Part shown: positions 14,764 to 22,359 of the stretch, in pieces
Numbering within the stretch: position 1 is the stretch's first letter
Layout of the letters: each line of letters begins with the position of its first letter
IMG/VR virus record: IMGVR_UViG_3300043773_001216
Span: 1 to 22,359 of that record
Direction: 5' to 3' (one strand)
DNA: 22,359 nucleotides
Origin: a virus
Program-made: the position numbers and the translations under genes
Notes under the pieces: model-generated
What the model was told of the DNA's origin: nothing
Database searches by the model: none
What the model saw: only the letters and a program-made list of their open reading frames with translations

Positions 14764-16299
14764 CTACTTGACTTCTTGGACTGTCCAGCCTGAACGCTCA
14801 GCAGGTGCCGTTCCAGCGCCAGACGAGGGAGCCGCGGGCGCAGTTCCCATCAATCTAGCGGTTTCTCTCTCAATCAGATCTGCAACAAATGCCTCTCTGT
14901 CGAACGGTTTACCGTCTTTCTTAGCAGCCTGCTCTGCCCTCAAAATTCTAGCGGGCAACTGCGGGTCTTTAGTAATGTTGTCAGTTGCTTTATCCCGCAT
15001 CTGCGCTTTCTGGGCGTCGGTCATACCTCCTGAAGTTCTTTGGTTTGCAGCGGCTCTAGCCGCTTCCGCCGAAATTCGTCTCGACTCGGTGTCGCTTGAC
15101 TTGAAGCCGAAATCGATGACCTTTTCCCGCAGTGCGATCCTGGCGTTGAGGACCGCCTGATCTGCAGCTTCACGGGCTTGTCTATCCCCGACAGAGTACG
15201 CCAGACGCTGTTGTGCCAAGGCCGTGTTGAGCTTGCGGTTTGCAGCGTCAATCTCGCGGTTGGCCTTCTTGGCTTCTTCCGCTTTGGCTTCCCGAGCGCT
15301 CATGACACCAGCAGCCTTCTCTGCAAGGCTACCCATCCACTTACCCTTTGTGGGGTCGAAGGACGCAAGCTGGAGCATCTCCCGAGTGGTCAGCCCTTCG
15401 GGCTCCTTGTACTCTACAGGCTGCTGGCGCTCCGCTTGTTGCGCGGCGAGCAGTGCTTCACGAAGCTGCAGTTCTTCGGGGGTCACTTTGCCCCTACCTT
15501 CCATGCCAGCGATCCCCGCGTTAGCGGCTTTTGTGTACTCCGCGATGTCAGCCGGGACGGCAGGTGCAGCGGCAGGGGGAGTATCAGCGGGAGGACGAGT
15601 AGCGGGAGAACGAGTAGCTGGAGGACGAGTAGCGGTAGGAGCAGCGGAGGGACGAGCGGCGGCAGGCGTAGGAGCACCACGCAGCGGCGGCGCAGAGCGA
15701 TCAGGATCCAGCCATGGGTTTTCTCGCAACATCCTTGCAGCAGTATCTGGCGCTGCGTCTTTCAAAAAGTCGTAGCGTTCTTTGATTTCCCGACGCTCAC
15801 GTTCTTGTAATGTATTAGCTACACGTAGCGCATCCAACGCGATGGTTTCAGGCGTCGCTCCAAAACCCAGAGTGTCAGCGTACGTACTTCCCTCGAATTG
15901 CGCCATCAAGTCCGCGGGGCCTGCAGACTCAACGTCCTCTGTGGTCAGAGGCTCTTCTTCTGCCTTACCACCGTATTGGAACGCGACAAGTCCGCCCCCG
16001 GCGTAGCCATACGGCTGAGACCCGATCCCTAGAGCCAGAGCTTCTTGGTCGATCTCGTCCTTGAGAGTCGCAGGCTTGCGGGCCATCTGGGCACCTGCCT
16101 GGAGCCCTTGATTCATCATCGCGTTCTTCTTGGCCGTGATCCTTCGAGCCAGATCCGCAAGCATGGCAATCGGCGTCACGCCGGTCTGCTGCATGGACTG
16201 CGTAGCCAAACGCGCAAACTGATCATCCGGCACGCCGGATCCCTGGGCCAGCGCACTGCCAAGCCCACCAGACTGAGACTGCCCAGGATTGAACATCAT
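14764..16299 (-). CDS. Putative internal virion protein, Ala/Gln-rich, 511 aa
   Basis: Not recognised as a named family. Residues 1-80 are Gln/Met/Ala-rich. A Gly motif YAGGGLVAFQYGG stands at 99-111, a signature that recurs in proteins of phage internal-virion regions. Residues about 215-250 are a Pro/Ala/Thr-rich linker with 15-bp DNA repeats, and residues 340-480 are helical and charged, with Ala/Arg/Lys-rich coiled-coil-like spacing. The start is one of two adjacent ATGs overlapping the upstream gene's TAA (TAATG). There are no cysteines. Together with its position between the giant protein and three Gly-rich proteins, I infer a structural or DNA-ejection role in the particle interior. 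Confidence 0.6.
   Translation of the reverse strand: MMFNPGQSQSGGLGSALAQGSGVPDDQFARLATQSMQQTGVTPIAMLADLARRITAKKNAMMNQGLQAGAQMARKPATLKDEIDQEALALGIGSQPYGYAGGGLVAFQYGGKAEEEPLTTEDVESAGPADLMAQFEGSTYADTLGFGATPETIALDALRVANTLQERERREIKERYDFLKDAAPDTAARMLRENPWLDPDRSAPPLRGAPTPAAARPSAAPTATRPPATRSPATRPPADTPPAAAPAVPADIAEYTKAANAGIAGMEGRGKVTPEELQLREALLAAQQAERQQPVEYKEPEGLTTREMLQLASFDPTKGKWMGSLAEKAAGVMSAREAKAEEAKKANREIDAANRKLNTALAQQRLAYSVGDRQAREAADQAVLNARIALREKVIDFGFKSSDTESRRISAEAARAAANQRTSGGMTDAQKAQMRDKATDNITKDPQLPARILRAEQAAKKDGKPFDREAFVADLIERETARLMGTAPAAPSSGAGTAPAERSGWTVQEVK
15590..15634 (-). repeat. Three imperfect 15-bp tandem repeats
   Basis: On the + strand GGAGGACGAGTAGCG, GGAGAACGAGTAGCT and GGAGGACGAGTAGCG follow each other directly. 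They encode RPPAT/RSPAT units of the disordered linker in the 511-residue protein. As multiples of three they can expand or shrink in frame. Confidence 0.85.
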
Positions 16300-17126
16300 T
16301 ACTTCTTCCCAAACATCATGTCGTAGATGCTATTCGCAAACAGCCCGCCTTGGATAGCAGAGCCGAATGACGACGTCCCTGGCTGATAGGGCTGCGCGTC
16401 GATAGGCATGCCGCTGACGATGTTACGCATGAAACCAAGCTGCTTGTACGGCCAGTTCATGGACTCAGACCACTCCTTGTAGCCGAAATCCAGAGGTTCT
16501 TGCGCGATGCCACGCTGGAGCGTACCAGCCTTCATCTGGTCCGCGATGGTCTTCAGGTCCTGACCAGCACCGAACTGCCGCGAGGCTTCGCCCAGACGTT
16601 GACCTTCGAGCCCAAGGGTCGCCTCTCCGAGGCGTTGCTTCTGAGCCTGCTCATACGCAGCCATGAGGCCCTTGGCCTGGATGTCCCCGATCTGGGTCCC
16701 CAGGTTGCGCTGACGCTCAGCCTCCATGATGGCCTGCCTGCTGCCGCCGTAGGCACCGGCCTGGGCAAGGCGAGCCTGCTCGGTGTTGCGGCTGATGTCA
16801 GCGGTCCTACGGGCTTCCCGGGCCTGGATGTCAACGACATTCTGCAGGTACGGGTTCATGTAGTCCTGAACGGACCCGACCGGACCAAGGCCCGTGTTGA
16901 ACTGCCCCGGCTGATACGAGCCGATACCGCCCAGGCTGGTGAATGCCTTCTCCTCCAGCGGGGAGTAGCCCGGTGCACCTTCAGGCGTCTCGTAGGCAAA
17001 CCGCTGGCCGGTGTAGGGCGTGTACTCCTGCTGCGCCAACCCCCACGAACGATTGAGCATGTCCGTGAGGTAGCCCTCAAAGCCGGGGGCAACGGTGCCG
17101 GTTGGGCTCACATTGGTGTTCATCAT
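16299..17126 (-). CDS. Putative internal virion/tail protein, 275 aa
   Basis: The central part is distinctive: DYMNPYLQNVVDIQARE (88-104) followed by AYGGSRQAIMEAERQRN (125-141) and QAKGLMAAYEQAQKQR (150-165). This long helical pattern is, to my memory, widespread in phages next to tail and ejection genes and suggests a helical internal virion or tail-tube component. Residues 30-80 are Tyr/Pro/Gly-rich, and the C terminus ends in a short hydrophobic segment with SIYDMMFGKK. AAAGGAG (17130-17136) precedes two adjacent ATGs; its spacing suits the second one, at 17123, better (274 residues). The start overlaps the upstream stop in an ATGATG arrangement. The specific job is unknown. Confidence 0.65.
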   Translation of the reverse strand: MMNTNVSPTGTVAPGFEGYLTDMLNRSWGLAQQEYTPYTGQRFAYETPEGAPGYSPLEEKAFTSLGGIGSYQPGQFNTGLGPVGSVQDYMNPYLQNVVDIQAREARRTADISRNTEQARLAQAGAYGGSRQAIMEAERQRNLGTQIGDIQAKGLMAAYEQAQKQRLGEATLGLEGQRLGEASRQFGAGQDLKTIADQMKAGTLQRGIAQEPLDFGYKEWSESMNWPYKQLGFMRNIVSGMPIDAQPYQPGTSSFGSAIQGGLFANSIYDMMFGKK

Positions 17127-17818
17127 GCGCTCCTTTGAAGCCGGTTCATCATGGCATAGAGCGTCTTGGCCCCACCTGCTTCATCAACAACTGCTTTCGG
17201 AACGTAGGCTTCGCCGCTGGAAACCCTGGCCGGAGTCGTGTTACCGATTCTGGCATGGACACGGTCATCTCGACCAGACCCATCACCTGGGCCGTGGATC
17301 ATTTTGGCCCCAGGCAGCATTTGCGCGAGGCCCTGCGGCCCGCCTGCACCGTCTACAGCCTTCTTCGTCATGACGAAGCCTCCGTCCTCCATGGGCAGGG
17401 GGCGTTGCGGCGTACCAGTGACCATGCCACCGGCAGCGTATGCCTGCATGAGTCCACCATCAGCGGCAAACGAGGTCTTCGCAACGGGGCCGTACTTGCC
17501 CGGGACGATGTTGCGTGTGACCTTGGACGGGGAGAGGTTCAGGTTGATGCCCCCGCTGTCAGGTCTCGTGTTGCGTGCACCATAGATCATTGCCAGCAGC
17601 GTCGCAATGCCACGCGGCGTCGTCAGCAGGGATGTACCGAGGGTTTTGGCACCGCCAAGGGCAGCGCTGAAGAGACCTGCGAGTCCACTGCTATCTGGAG
17701 TGTAGTTCGCGTATGGATCGCCATAGGTGGGGTCAAAAACATTTTCTTGCGCCCCAATAGTAGGAACATAGCGGTAGCTGTCGTCGTAAAAACCTGCGGG
17801 ATCATAAAACTCGTCCAT
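17123..17818 (-). CDS. Gly-rich virion protein with C-terminal phage motif, 231 aa
   Basis: ATG 17818 is chosen because GGAG (17825-17828) lies six bases before it; an in-frame ATG at 17836 would run farther into the upstream gene and lacks such a site. The N terminus is Tyr/Asp-rich (DEFYDPAGFYDDSYRY). Residues 45-81 are hydrophobic, with Gly and Ala. A Gly segment, DGGLMQAYAAGGMVTG (120-135), echoes the motif in the neighbouring 511-residue protein. The C terminus has HGPGDGSGRDDRVHARIG and ARVSSGEAYVPKAVV, close to the 'GPGTG..D.IPA.LSDGE..V' pattern seen in many phage tail or internal proteins. It probably belongs to the virion; the exact role is unknown. Confidence 0.6.
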   Translation of the reverse strand: MDEFYDPAGFYDDSYRYVPTIGAQENVFDPTYGDPYANYTPDSSGLAGLFSAALGGAKTLGTSLLTTPRGIATLLAMIYGARNTRPDSGGINLNLSPSKVTRNIVPGKYGPVAKTSFAADGGLMQAYAAGGMVTGTPQRPLPMEDGGFVMTKKAVDGAGGPQGLAQMLPGAKMIHGPGDGSGRDDRVHARIGNTTPARVSSGEAYVPKAVVDEAGGAKTLYAMMNRLQRSA

Positions 17819-17819
17819 A

Positions 17820-18704
17820 TCACGCTCCAAACTCATATTCCATCAGGGGGCCATAGCGTCCTGCGGTCATCTGTGAGGACCACTCGGGCTGCTTGGGTTC
17901 TTGCGCTGCCTGTTCTATCGCTGCCAGGACAGAATAGGTGTCTGCGTTGACACCTGCGTCGCCGTAGGTGTTACCCGTGGGAGATGACCCCTGGGACGGC
18001 GCCGAAGACAGACCGAGGGCTGCGCCCAAGCCACCAGACCTTGACCCACCCGTGCCGCCAGACACCGCTTCAGCCACACCTTTGCCGACTGCGGGGCCGA
18101 TACCGGATAGATTAAGCGCCAGTCCACCAAGCGGACTGCCGGTAAGGCTGTTTGCCAGCGATGCAAGACCTCCTTGCACGCCAGCCCCTGCGGCCTTGCC
18201 AAAGTCTCCGCTAAGGATGCCTTCAAACACGGGACCAGGGATGCCTGTCCTTGCTCCAAGCGCTCCTGCAAGCCCCGCAGTAAGGGCCTGCGCAGGCGTC
18301 ATCGTACCGGACATCAGCCCCGCGCCTACCCTGCCGATAGTGGAGATGGTGCCGTAGCCAGGGATTAGACCGGCAAACGCAGGAGCAGCGTAGTTGAGAA
18401 TGTCATGCACATTCCTAGCAGCAAGCGCTTGCTCTACGTTTTGGGTGAAGCCTGGGATGTCCATCTTCCCGAAGCCCGCATCCTGCAACCCCGCCAACGT
18501 GCCGTAGCTGACCCCTGGCGAATGAAAGCCCCTACCTGTTGCAGCGCCCTCGCCAAGAGGCGTGCCCAACATGTCCGCAATTGCTTGCGCTACGTCTTGT
18601 GAGTATGGGCCGGCAGAAAGCCCAGATGCTCCGCTGGGGTCGTTGTAGTCCCCAAAGTTTTCGCCGCTAAGGTCAGAGCCGCCAGGGCCTTGGTCACCTT
18701 CCAT
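17820..18704 (-). CDS. Gly/Ala-rich virion protein, 294 aa
   Basis: Not recognised. GAGG followed by AG stands just before the ATG and supports the start. The first 30 residues are acidic and Gly-rich. Residues about 95-240 are Gly/Ala/Leu-rich, with several hydrophobic stretches (for example YAAPAFAGLIPGYG and ALTAGLAGALGA) that could form membrane-interacting or amphipathic helices. The last part is polar. The composition, together with the neighbours, suits an internal virion protein that helps form a DNA channel in the host envelope, but this is inference. The end overlaps the following gene only if the longer start there (17836) is used. Confidence 0.55.
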   Translation of the reverse strand: MEGDQGPGGSDLSGENFGDYNDPSGASGLSAGPYSQDVAQAIADMLGTPLGEGAATGRGFHSPGVSYGTLAGLQDAGFGKMDIPGFTQNVEQALAARNVHDILNYAAPAFAGLIPGYGTISTIGRVGAGLMSGTMTPAQALTAGLAGALGARTGIPGPVFEGILSGDFGKAAGAGVQGGLASLANSLTGSPLGGLALNLSGIGPAVGKGVAEAVSGGTGGSRSGGLGAALGLSSAPSQGSSPTGNTYGDAGVNADTYSVLAAIEQAAQEPKQPEWSSQMTAGRYGPLMEYEFGA

Positions 18705-18724
18705 CTCTACCTCACTGAGTCAAA

Positions 18725-20104
18725 TTACCGGCTGATCTCTTCCCAGTCCATCGAGGCATGAACCTGATCTCCATTCGACGACGACGTGCATACAAGCGTA
18801 AGCTCGTAGGGCGTGGCGGTGAATGAGTTCCGTTCAAGCTGAAAAGAGAACAAGGCTTCCTTCAAGATGTCAATGGTGTTGGACCCTTGATTTGATCCCT
18901 GGAAGTAGCCTGAAGCCAGGATGCGCCCGCCTGCTGTTGCAGTGCCTGTGATGTTGTAGTCCACAGCCGAACTCGTCCCCGCACTCACCCATGTGCCCCC
19001 AGTAGTCGTACCTGATGCCACCACGCTCCACTGGTAGTTGGTGTTGTTGGTGATGCCCATGATGGACAGCGCGGTCAAGATGACAATGCCATCCAAGCGG
19101 GTAGACTTGAGTCGGATTGAGATGATAGGGTACAAGGTGCCTGCAGTCGTCAGCGTTCTTGGCGTCAAGATATTTGTGCCGACAGCTTGCTGCAACCCTC
19201 GAAGCTCGTAGCCCCCTTCAGAGATCACCGTCGAACAAACCTGCTTCATCGTGCTCGACGAATCAGTGCCCGCCACGTTTTCAATCTCGTAGCGCAGGGG
19301 CAGGGAAGCGGTGGTGATATATGTCGTTGTGATCAGGTTCGCATGATTGAAGTTGTGCGCCGGAACAAACACGCCATTGATGATGAACCCCAAGCGGCAA
19401 GTGCCCAGGCCCAACCACTCAATATCCATGTACAAGATCTGCGCTTTTGACAGATCGAGCGTGATACCTGACGGACCCGTGCCATCAAGCGGATCTTGGT
19501 TCCAGTTTGCCTGTGCAACAAGAGTGTCCGTGGTTACACCGGTTACAAAACTTCTCTCAACAAAATATACATTGCTGCCGTTTTGCTCAAGGTAGAGTCC
19601 GTTTGAAGCCCCAAAATAGCCTACACGTTGGCGCAGGTTAGCTTTTGTTTGAGCCATCACAAACGTGGACATCACCAGCAGGCTCTTTCCAGGCTGGTAG
19701 GAGAAAACTTTCGTCGTCTCGCGGATGATCTTGCTACCGCTTGCCGTATTGATTGTGAGATCCACAAGACCTTGGGCGGCATTGAACGCTACGGTGAAGG
19801 TTCCGGCGGCTGAAGTGTCGTTTACCCAAAGGTTGTTGTCCGAAAAACGGTGCGACGAATCAAACAGCGTCAGCGGGCTGCTGGTGCGCAGACGGCCAAA
19901 CGCATCAACGTTGGTGCCGCCAATTGATACCGGGACAGTTGTTGCAGATCCGTCCACGATGCGCTCCAGAAGATTGTCCAGTTGGTTGAAATAGATCCGC
20001 AGGATGCTCAGCAGCTTATCGAAATACTGCGGATCGTAGGTGCGCGTTGCGACCGGCAGGGCCGGAGCCCTGAACCGCTTGATGATGTTGGCCCAGATTG
20101 TCAT
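18725..20104 (-). CDS. Putative tail fibre or receptor-associated structural protein, 459 aa
   Basis: The N terminus (about 22-50, YDPQYFDKLLSILRIYFNQ) is a helical attachment-like region, followed by DAFGRLRTSSPLTLFDSS (68-85) and HRFSDNNLW, a short pattern that I associate with phage structural proteins of the tail-fibre region. The remainder is beta-rich, Thr/Ser/Gly-rich, with repeated short strands, as expected for a fibre or receptor-binding protein, and has few charged stretches. The start overlaps the end of the upstream tail gene as ATGA (20101-20104). The exact role (fibre, spike or decoration protein) is uncertain. Confidence 0.6.
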   Translation of the reverse strand: MTIWANIIKRFRAPALPVATRTYDPQYFDKLLSILRIYFNQLDNLLERIVDGSATTVPVSIGGTNVDAFGRLRTSSPLTLFDSSHRFSDNNLWVNDTSAAGTFTVAFNAAQGLVDLTINTASGSKIIRETTKVFSYQPGKSLLVMSTFVMAQTKANLRQRVGYFGASNGLYLEQNGSNVYFVERSFVTGVTTDTLVAQANWNQDPLDGTGPSGITLDLSKAQILYMDIEWLGLGTCRLGFIINGVFVPAHNFNHANLITTTYITTASLPLRYEIENVAGTDSSSTMKQVCSTVISEGGYELRGLQQAVGTNILTPRTLTTAGTLYPIISIRLKSTRLDGIVILTALSIMGITNNTNYQWSVVASGTTTGGTWVSAGTSSAVDYNITGTATAGGRILASGYFQGSNQGSNTIDILKEALFSFQLERNSFTATPYELTLVCTSSSNGDQVHASMDWEEISR

Positions 20105-22083
20105 GACTTGCGCCCATCAGGACGAAGGTCGATCCGGAACTTGCCCAACTGCCATTGAACACCCAGACCAGTAGACTTCGCACGCACCGCCATCTGGCGC
20201 CCACGCACACGGATGTAGAGATTGCCGTCGTAAGGCGTGACCGTACCCGAAAACCGTTCCACGCTTACCGTGGGGTCGCGCTGCACGGTACGTTCACTCT
20301 CAAGCGCCACGGACATGTTGGCGCTCTCAGAAACATTGGTCACACCGCGCGTGTACCCTGAGCCAGAGTTTTGCAGAGGCAGCAAAGACATGGTTAGCGA
20401 CTGGTTTTCAACCGCTGCGGTAGAGCCTGCGAAGGTCACATCAGGCAGCATCCGCGTGACAAACCCGAAGTTGTGGCCGTCATCAATGTCGAACTCCGAC
20501 GAGATGATGTACGCCTCGATGGGCTGAAATGTGCCAGTAGCCCCATCATCACAACCGCTCTCATGGTACAGAAGCTGGCTGTTGTAGTCCGCCGCAACCG
20601 GGATGTTGGAAAACACGCTGGCATCGTTCCATGCCGTCCGACCCATACTGCCGTAGTACCACACCTTGTCGGCGTAGTTGTAAACGACATAACGATCTAT
20701 GACGGTGGAGTTCGCGGAGCAGTAGAACCACCACACTTCGCTGAACTGCTCCACGGTGGAGGCAAAGATCTGCAGGTTCTGGTTGGTGTTCAGATCATCA
20801 AAGATGAATTTTCGGATATCGCAGTTGAGCGTGGCCGTCCGTCCATCAAAGACGTAAAACTTCTCGTCGCCCATCCAGTACACAACGCCCGCCGCCACAG
20901 CCCAGGCGCGATCAGAGACGATGGTGATGTTGTCAGCCAGGATCTGCGAGCCCCACACAATAGGCGGGCCGAGGTACTGCAGCGAGTACAGCGCCGTGTC
21001 AGTCCAGACCAAGATCTCCTGCCGGGTCTGCGCTACAGCCTGAATCTCAGAGCCCCGGGACAGCGTCAGGCTTCCAGCCTGAGTAGTCGCAGAAGGCGAC
21101 CAGTTGGCGGCTGACTCTTGATCCGACCACCGGATCAGCATGGGGTTGAGCGCGGACGAGCCGTAGTCCGTCGTGCCAAAGGCCAGAACGAAGCGCGAAG
21201 CATCCGAGACGAGGCGGAACAGTGCTGCAGAAGGCGTGTCGCTGGCACCGGTTAACGTCGAGATGTTTACACCTCGTGTTGTCAACGAGGTTGATGAAGA
21301 AGAGTTCCAGTAGTAGATCCCGCCGCCCTTGGGGCCGTAGATCAGATCTGAACCGAAGTTAGCATGGTTCCACAGGCCGATCTGCTCCGGCACGAACGGG
21401 TCAGGGTCGCCACCCCAGCCGCCGCTACCCCACAAACCAAAGCCCCAACCCTCTGTGTCGCTGGGCGGGGGGTACTGGATGGCCGTGCCGATGTTGGGCT
21501 GGTACTGCGCCTGGACCGTCGTGCCGCCGCCAGGAGAACCCGAAACGTCCGCTGCAGTGGCAAGCACAGGCAGCCCCGTGGTGGGATCTCGGGCGTTGAA
21601 GGTATAGCTGTTGGCGTCTATGACAGTAGCCACCTGATACTCAAGCTCCAGCACAGCCTGGGTCATGTTGCCGCCAAGGCCCGTGACGTTGTCGAACTGC
21701 ACGTAGTCACCGACAAGACGCCCGTGCGCAGTGTGCGCGACGGTGATAGAAGCCGCTGTGAGAGGAGCGATTGGAGTTGTCGTAGCTGTGAACGGATTGC
21801 TCAGCGTGTAGACATCAATCGGCGTGATGTCGTTGTACACCCCGTAGTACACGTAGTATTTGAGGTTCGTGCCGATGCCGAGGTAGACACTCCAGGGCCA
21901 CAAGGCGCGGCAGATGCCGAGGAAACTCCCGGCGTTGCTGTTGACCTGCTTCCAGCCGCCGATCTTCTCCGGCTGACCCATCCGGAAACGGATCTTGTCG
22001 CACTCATACCAGCCGTTCTCGGCTGCGTAGCGAGTGTTCTCCCGGAAGATCCCGGGGCGAAGTTGGAGTGTCTTCAGCGGCAT
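20101..22083 (-). CDS. P22 gp10-like packaged DNA stabilisation / tail protein
   Basis: The 660-residue protein begins with LQLRPGIFRENTRYAAE (6-22), CDKIRFRMGQPEKIGGW (28-44) and a later LGIGTNLKYYVYYG and DITPIDVY, a pattern close to the podovirus P22 gp10 family, in which this protein forms the tail needle-proximal plug that closes the portal and keeps DNA in the head. The body is beta-rich, with repeated Trp/Tyr-containing blades (for example WSDQESAANW and DNITIVSDRAWAV), suggesting a propeller fold. Its presence is the best sign that the virus is podovirus-like. GAGG followed by TAAGCAC precedes the ATG and supports the start, four bases after the lysozyme stop. Other tail-hub adaptors with similar starts cannot be excluded. 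Confidence 0.7.
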   Translation of the reverse strand: MPLKTLQLRPGIFRENTRYAAENGWYECDKIRFRMGQPEKIGGWKQVNSNAGSFLGICRALWPWSVYLGIGTNLKYYVYYGVYNDITPIDVYTLSNPFTATTTPIAPLTAASITVAHTAHGRLVGDYVQFDNVTGLGGNMTQAVLELEYQVATVIDANSYTFNARDPTTGLPVLATAADVSGSPGGGTTVQAQYQPNIGTAIQYPPPSDTEGWGFGLWGSGGWGGDPDPFVPEQIGLWNHANFGSDLIYGPKGGGIYYWNSSSSTSLTTRGVNISTLTGASDTPSAALFRLVSDASRFVLAFGTTDYGSSALNPMLIRWSDQESAANWSPSATTQAGSLTLSRGSEIQAVAQTRQEILVWTDTALYSLQYLGPPIVWGSQILADNITIVSDRAWAVAAGVVYWMGDEKFYVFDGRTATLNCDIRKFIFDDLNTNQNLQIFASTVEQFSEVWWFYCSANSTVIDRYVVYNYADKVWYYGSMGRTAWNDASVFSNIPVAADYNSQLLYHESGCDDGATGTFQPIEAYIISSEFDIDDGHNFGFVTRMLPDVTFAGSTAAVENQSLTMSLLPLQNSGSGYTRGVTNVSESANMSVALESERTVQRDPTVSVERFSGTVTPYDGNLYIRVRGRQMAVRAKSTGLGVQWQLGKFRIDLRPDGRKS

Positions 22084-22087
22084 GTGC

Positions 22088-22359
22088 TTACCTCAAGAAC
22101 AGCGCACGCTCATCTCTGCGCCGCTTGACAAGACCCGGGAGTTCCTTGCCGCCAGCCTTCGTCCACTGCATGAACGCATCTGCGGCCCCCTCGATGTCAT
22201 CGCGGTTGGCCTTCATGCGGATCTGACTGCGCTGGAGATTCCCTAGACCGGCGTTGTACGCAAAAGAGACCAGAGCGTCGAAGCGCCCTTGATGACCAAC
22301 ACAGCCGGGCACCAGACGAAGAACACCTCGTTCAAAAGCAGCGACGTCCACCGCGAATA
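22088..22359 (-). CDS. GH24 phage lysozyme, C-terminal part (cut by window edge)
   Basis: The frame is open to the right edge, so the N-terminal half, including the catalytic Glu region, lies outside the window; the GTG at 22351 is probably internal. The visible part, DVAAFERGVLRLV then GRFDALVSFAYNAGLGN, GAADAFMQW and KAGGKELPGLVKRRRDE, is characteristic of the C-terminal lobe of T4/P21-type muramidases (glycoside hydrolase family 24). The full protein would cut the glycan strands of peptidoglycan. As first visible gene of the late block, four bases before the tail gene, it could be the endolysin or, less usually, a virion-associated enzyme. No holin or spanin is visible here. Confidence 0.85.
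   Translation of the reverse strand, partial: FAVDVAAFERGVLRLVPGCVGHQGRFDALVSFAYNAGLGNLQRSQIRMKANRDDIEGAADAFMQWTKAGGKELPGLVKRRRDERALFLR

Noticed and set aside
15590-15634. CRISPR-like repeat array
   Set aside because: The repeats are directly adjacent 15-mers without spacers and lie in a coding Pro/Ala linker.
21364-22128. 254-residue open frame on the + strand
   Set aside because: Arg/Val/Ala-rich shadow of the P22 gp10-like gene; it also runs across the tail/lysozyme gene boundary.
1-22359. Integrase, attachment sites, insertion sequences or a programmed frameshift in the tail genes
   Set aside because: No integrase or transposase motif, no matching terminal repeats and no slippery site with a shifted overlapping frame were seen.

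Overview
The window reads as a contiguous piece of a tailed (Caudoviricetes) phage or prophage genome, most likely podovirus-like, from a moderately GC-rich bacterial host. The phage call rests on a replication/recombination gene set next to virion genes, on tight packing with ATGA-type start/stop overlaps, and on a P22 gp10-like tail protein, a family GH24 lysozyme and a 2014-residue polyvalent ejection-type protein. No portal, terminase, capsid or DNA polymerase lies in the window, so it is a partial genome. The host cannot be named from this sequence.

Layout: two convergent gene blocks meet at one strong terminator near 8.7 kb. The left block (+ strand, about 1-8635) is the DNA-metabolism operon. 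In order it holds the tail end of an unidentified gene, a small unknown protein, a RecB/Cas4-like PD-(D/E)XK nuclease with a four-cysteine set that could hold an Fe-S cluster, a very small HNH-like protein, a DnaQ-like DEDDh 3'-5' exonuclease, an AT-richer unknown gene, an SNF2-type helicase, a small helical protein, a candidate ssDNA-binding protein with four cysteines and an acidic tail, a small helix-turn-helix protein, a primase-polymerase/AAA+ helicase fusion, and a short conserved-looking unknown protein. Most neighbours overlap or abut, which implies one co-transcribed and partly translationally coupled unit.

The right block (- strand, read from 22359 down to 8714) is the late virion block: the C-terminal part of a GH24 lysozyme, a P22 gp10-like tail/DNA-stabilisation protein, a probable tail fibre or receptor-associated protein, four Gly/Ala- or Gln-rich proteins that look like internal-virion or ejection components, and the giant polyvalent protein. 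The giant protein carries a zincin-type HEVFH motif near its middle and an LPD38-like region near its C terminus; such proteins are thought to enter the cell with the phage DNA.

How the genes probably work together: the primase-helicase opens and primes the origin, the SSB candidate coats single strands, and the nuclease, exonuclease and SNF2 helicase process or recombine replicating DNA. The right block builds the tail and the proteins that travel into the host. The least explained pieces are a nested set of three perfect G/C stems in the 101-nt gap before the helix-turn-helix gene, two consecutive genes without a visible Shine-Dalgarno sequence, and the metallopeptidase-bearing giant protein. 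There is no gene-free stretch longer than about 110 bases.
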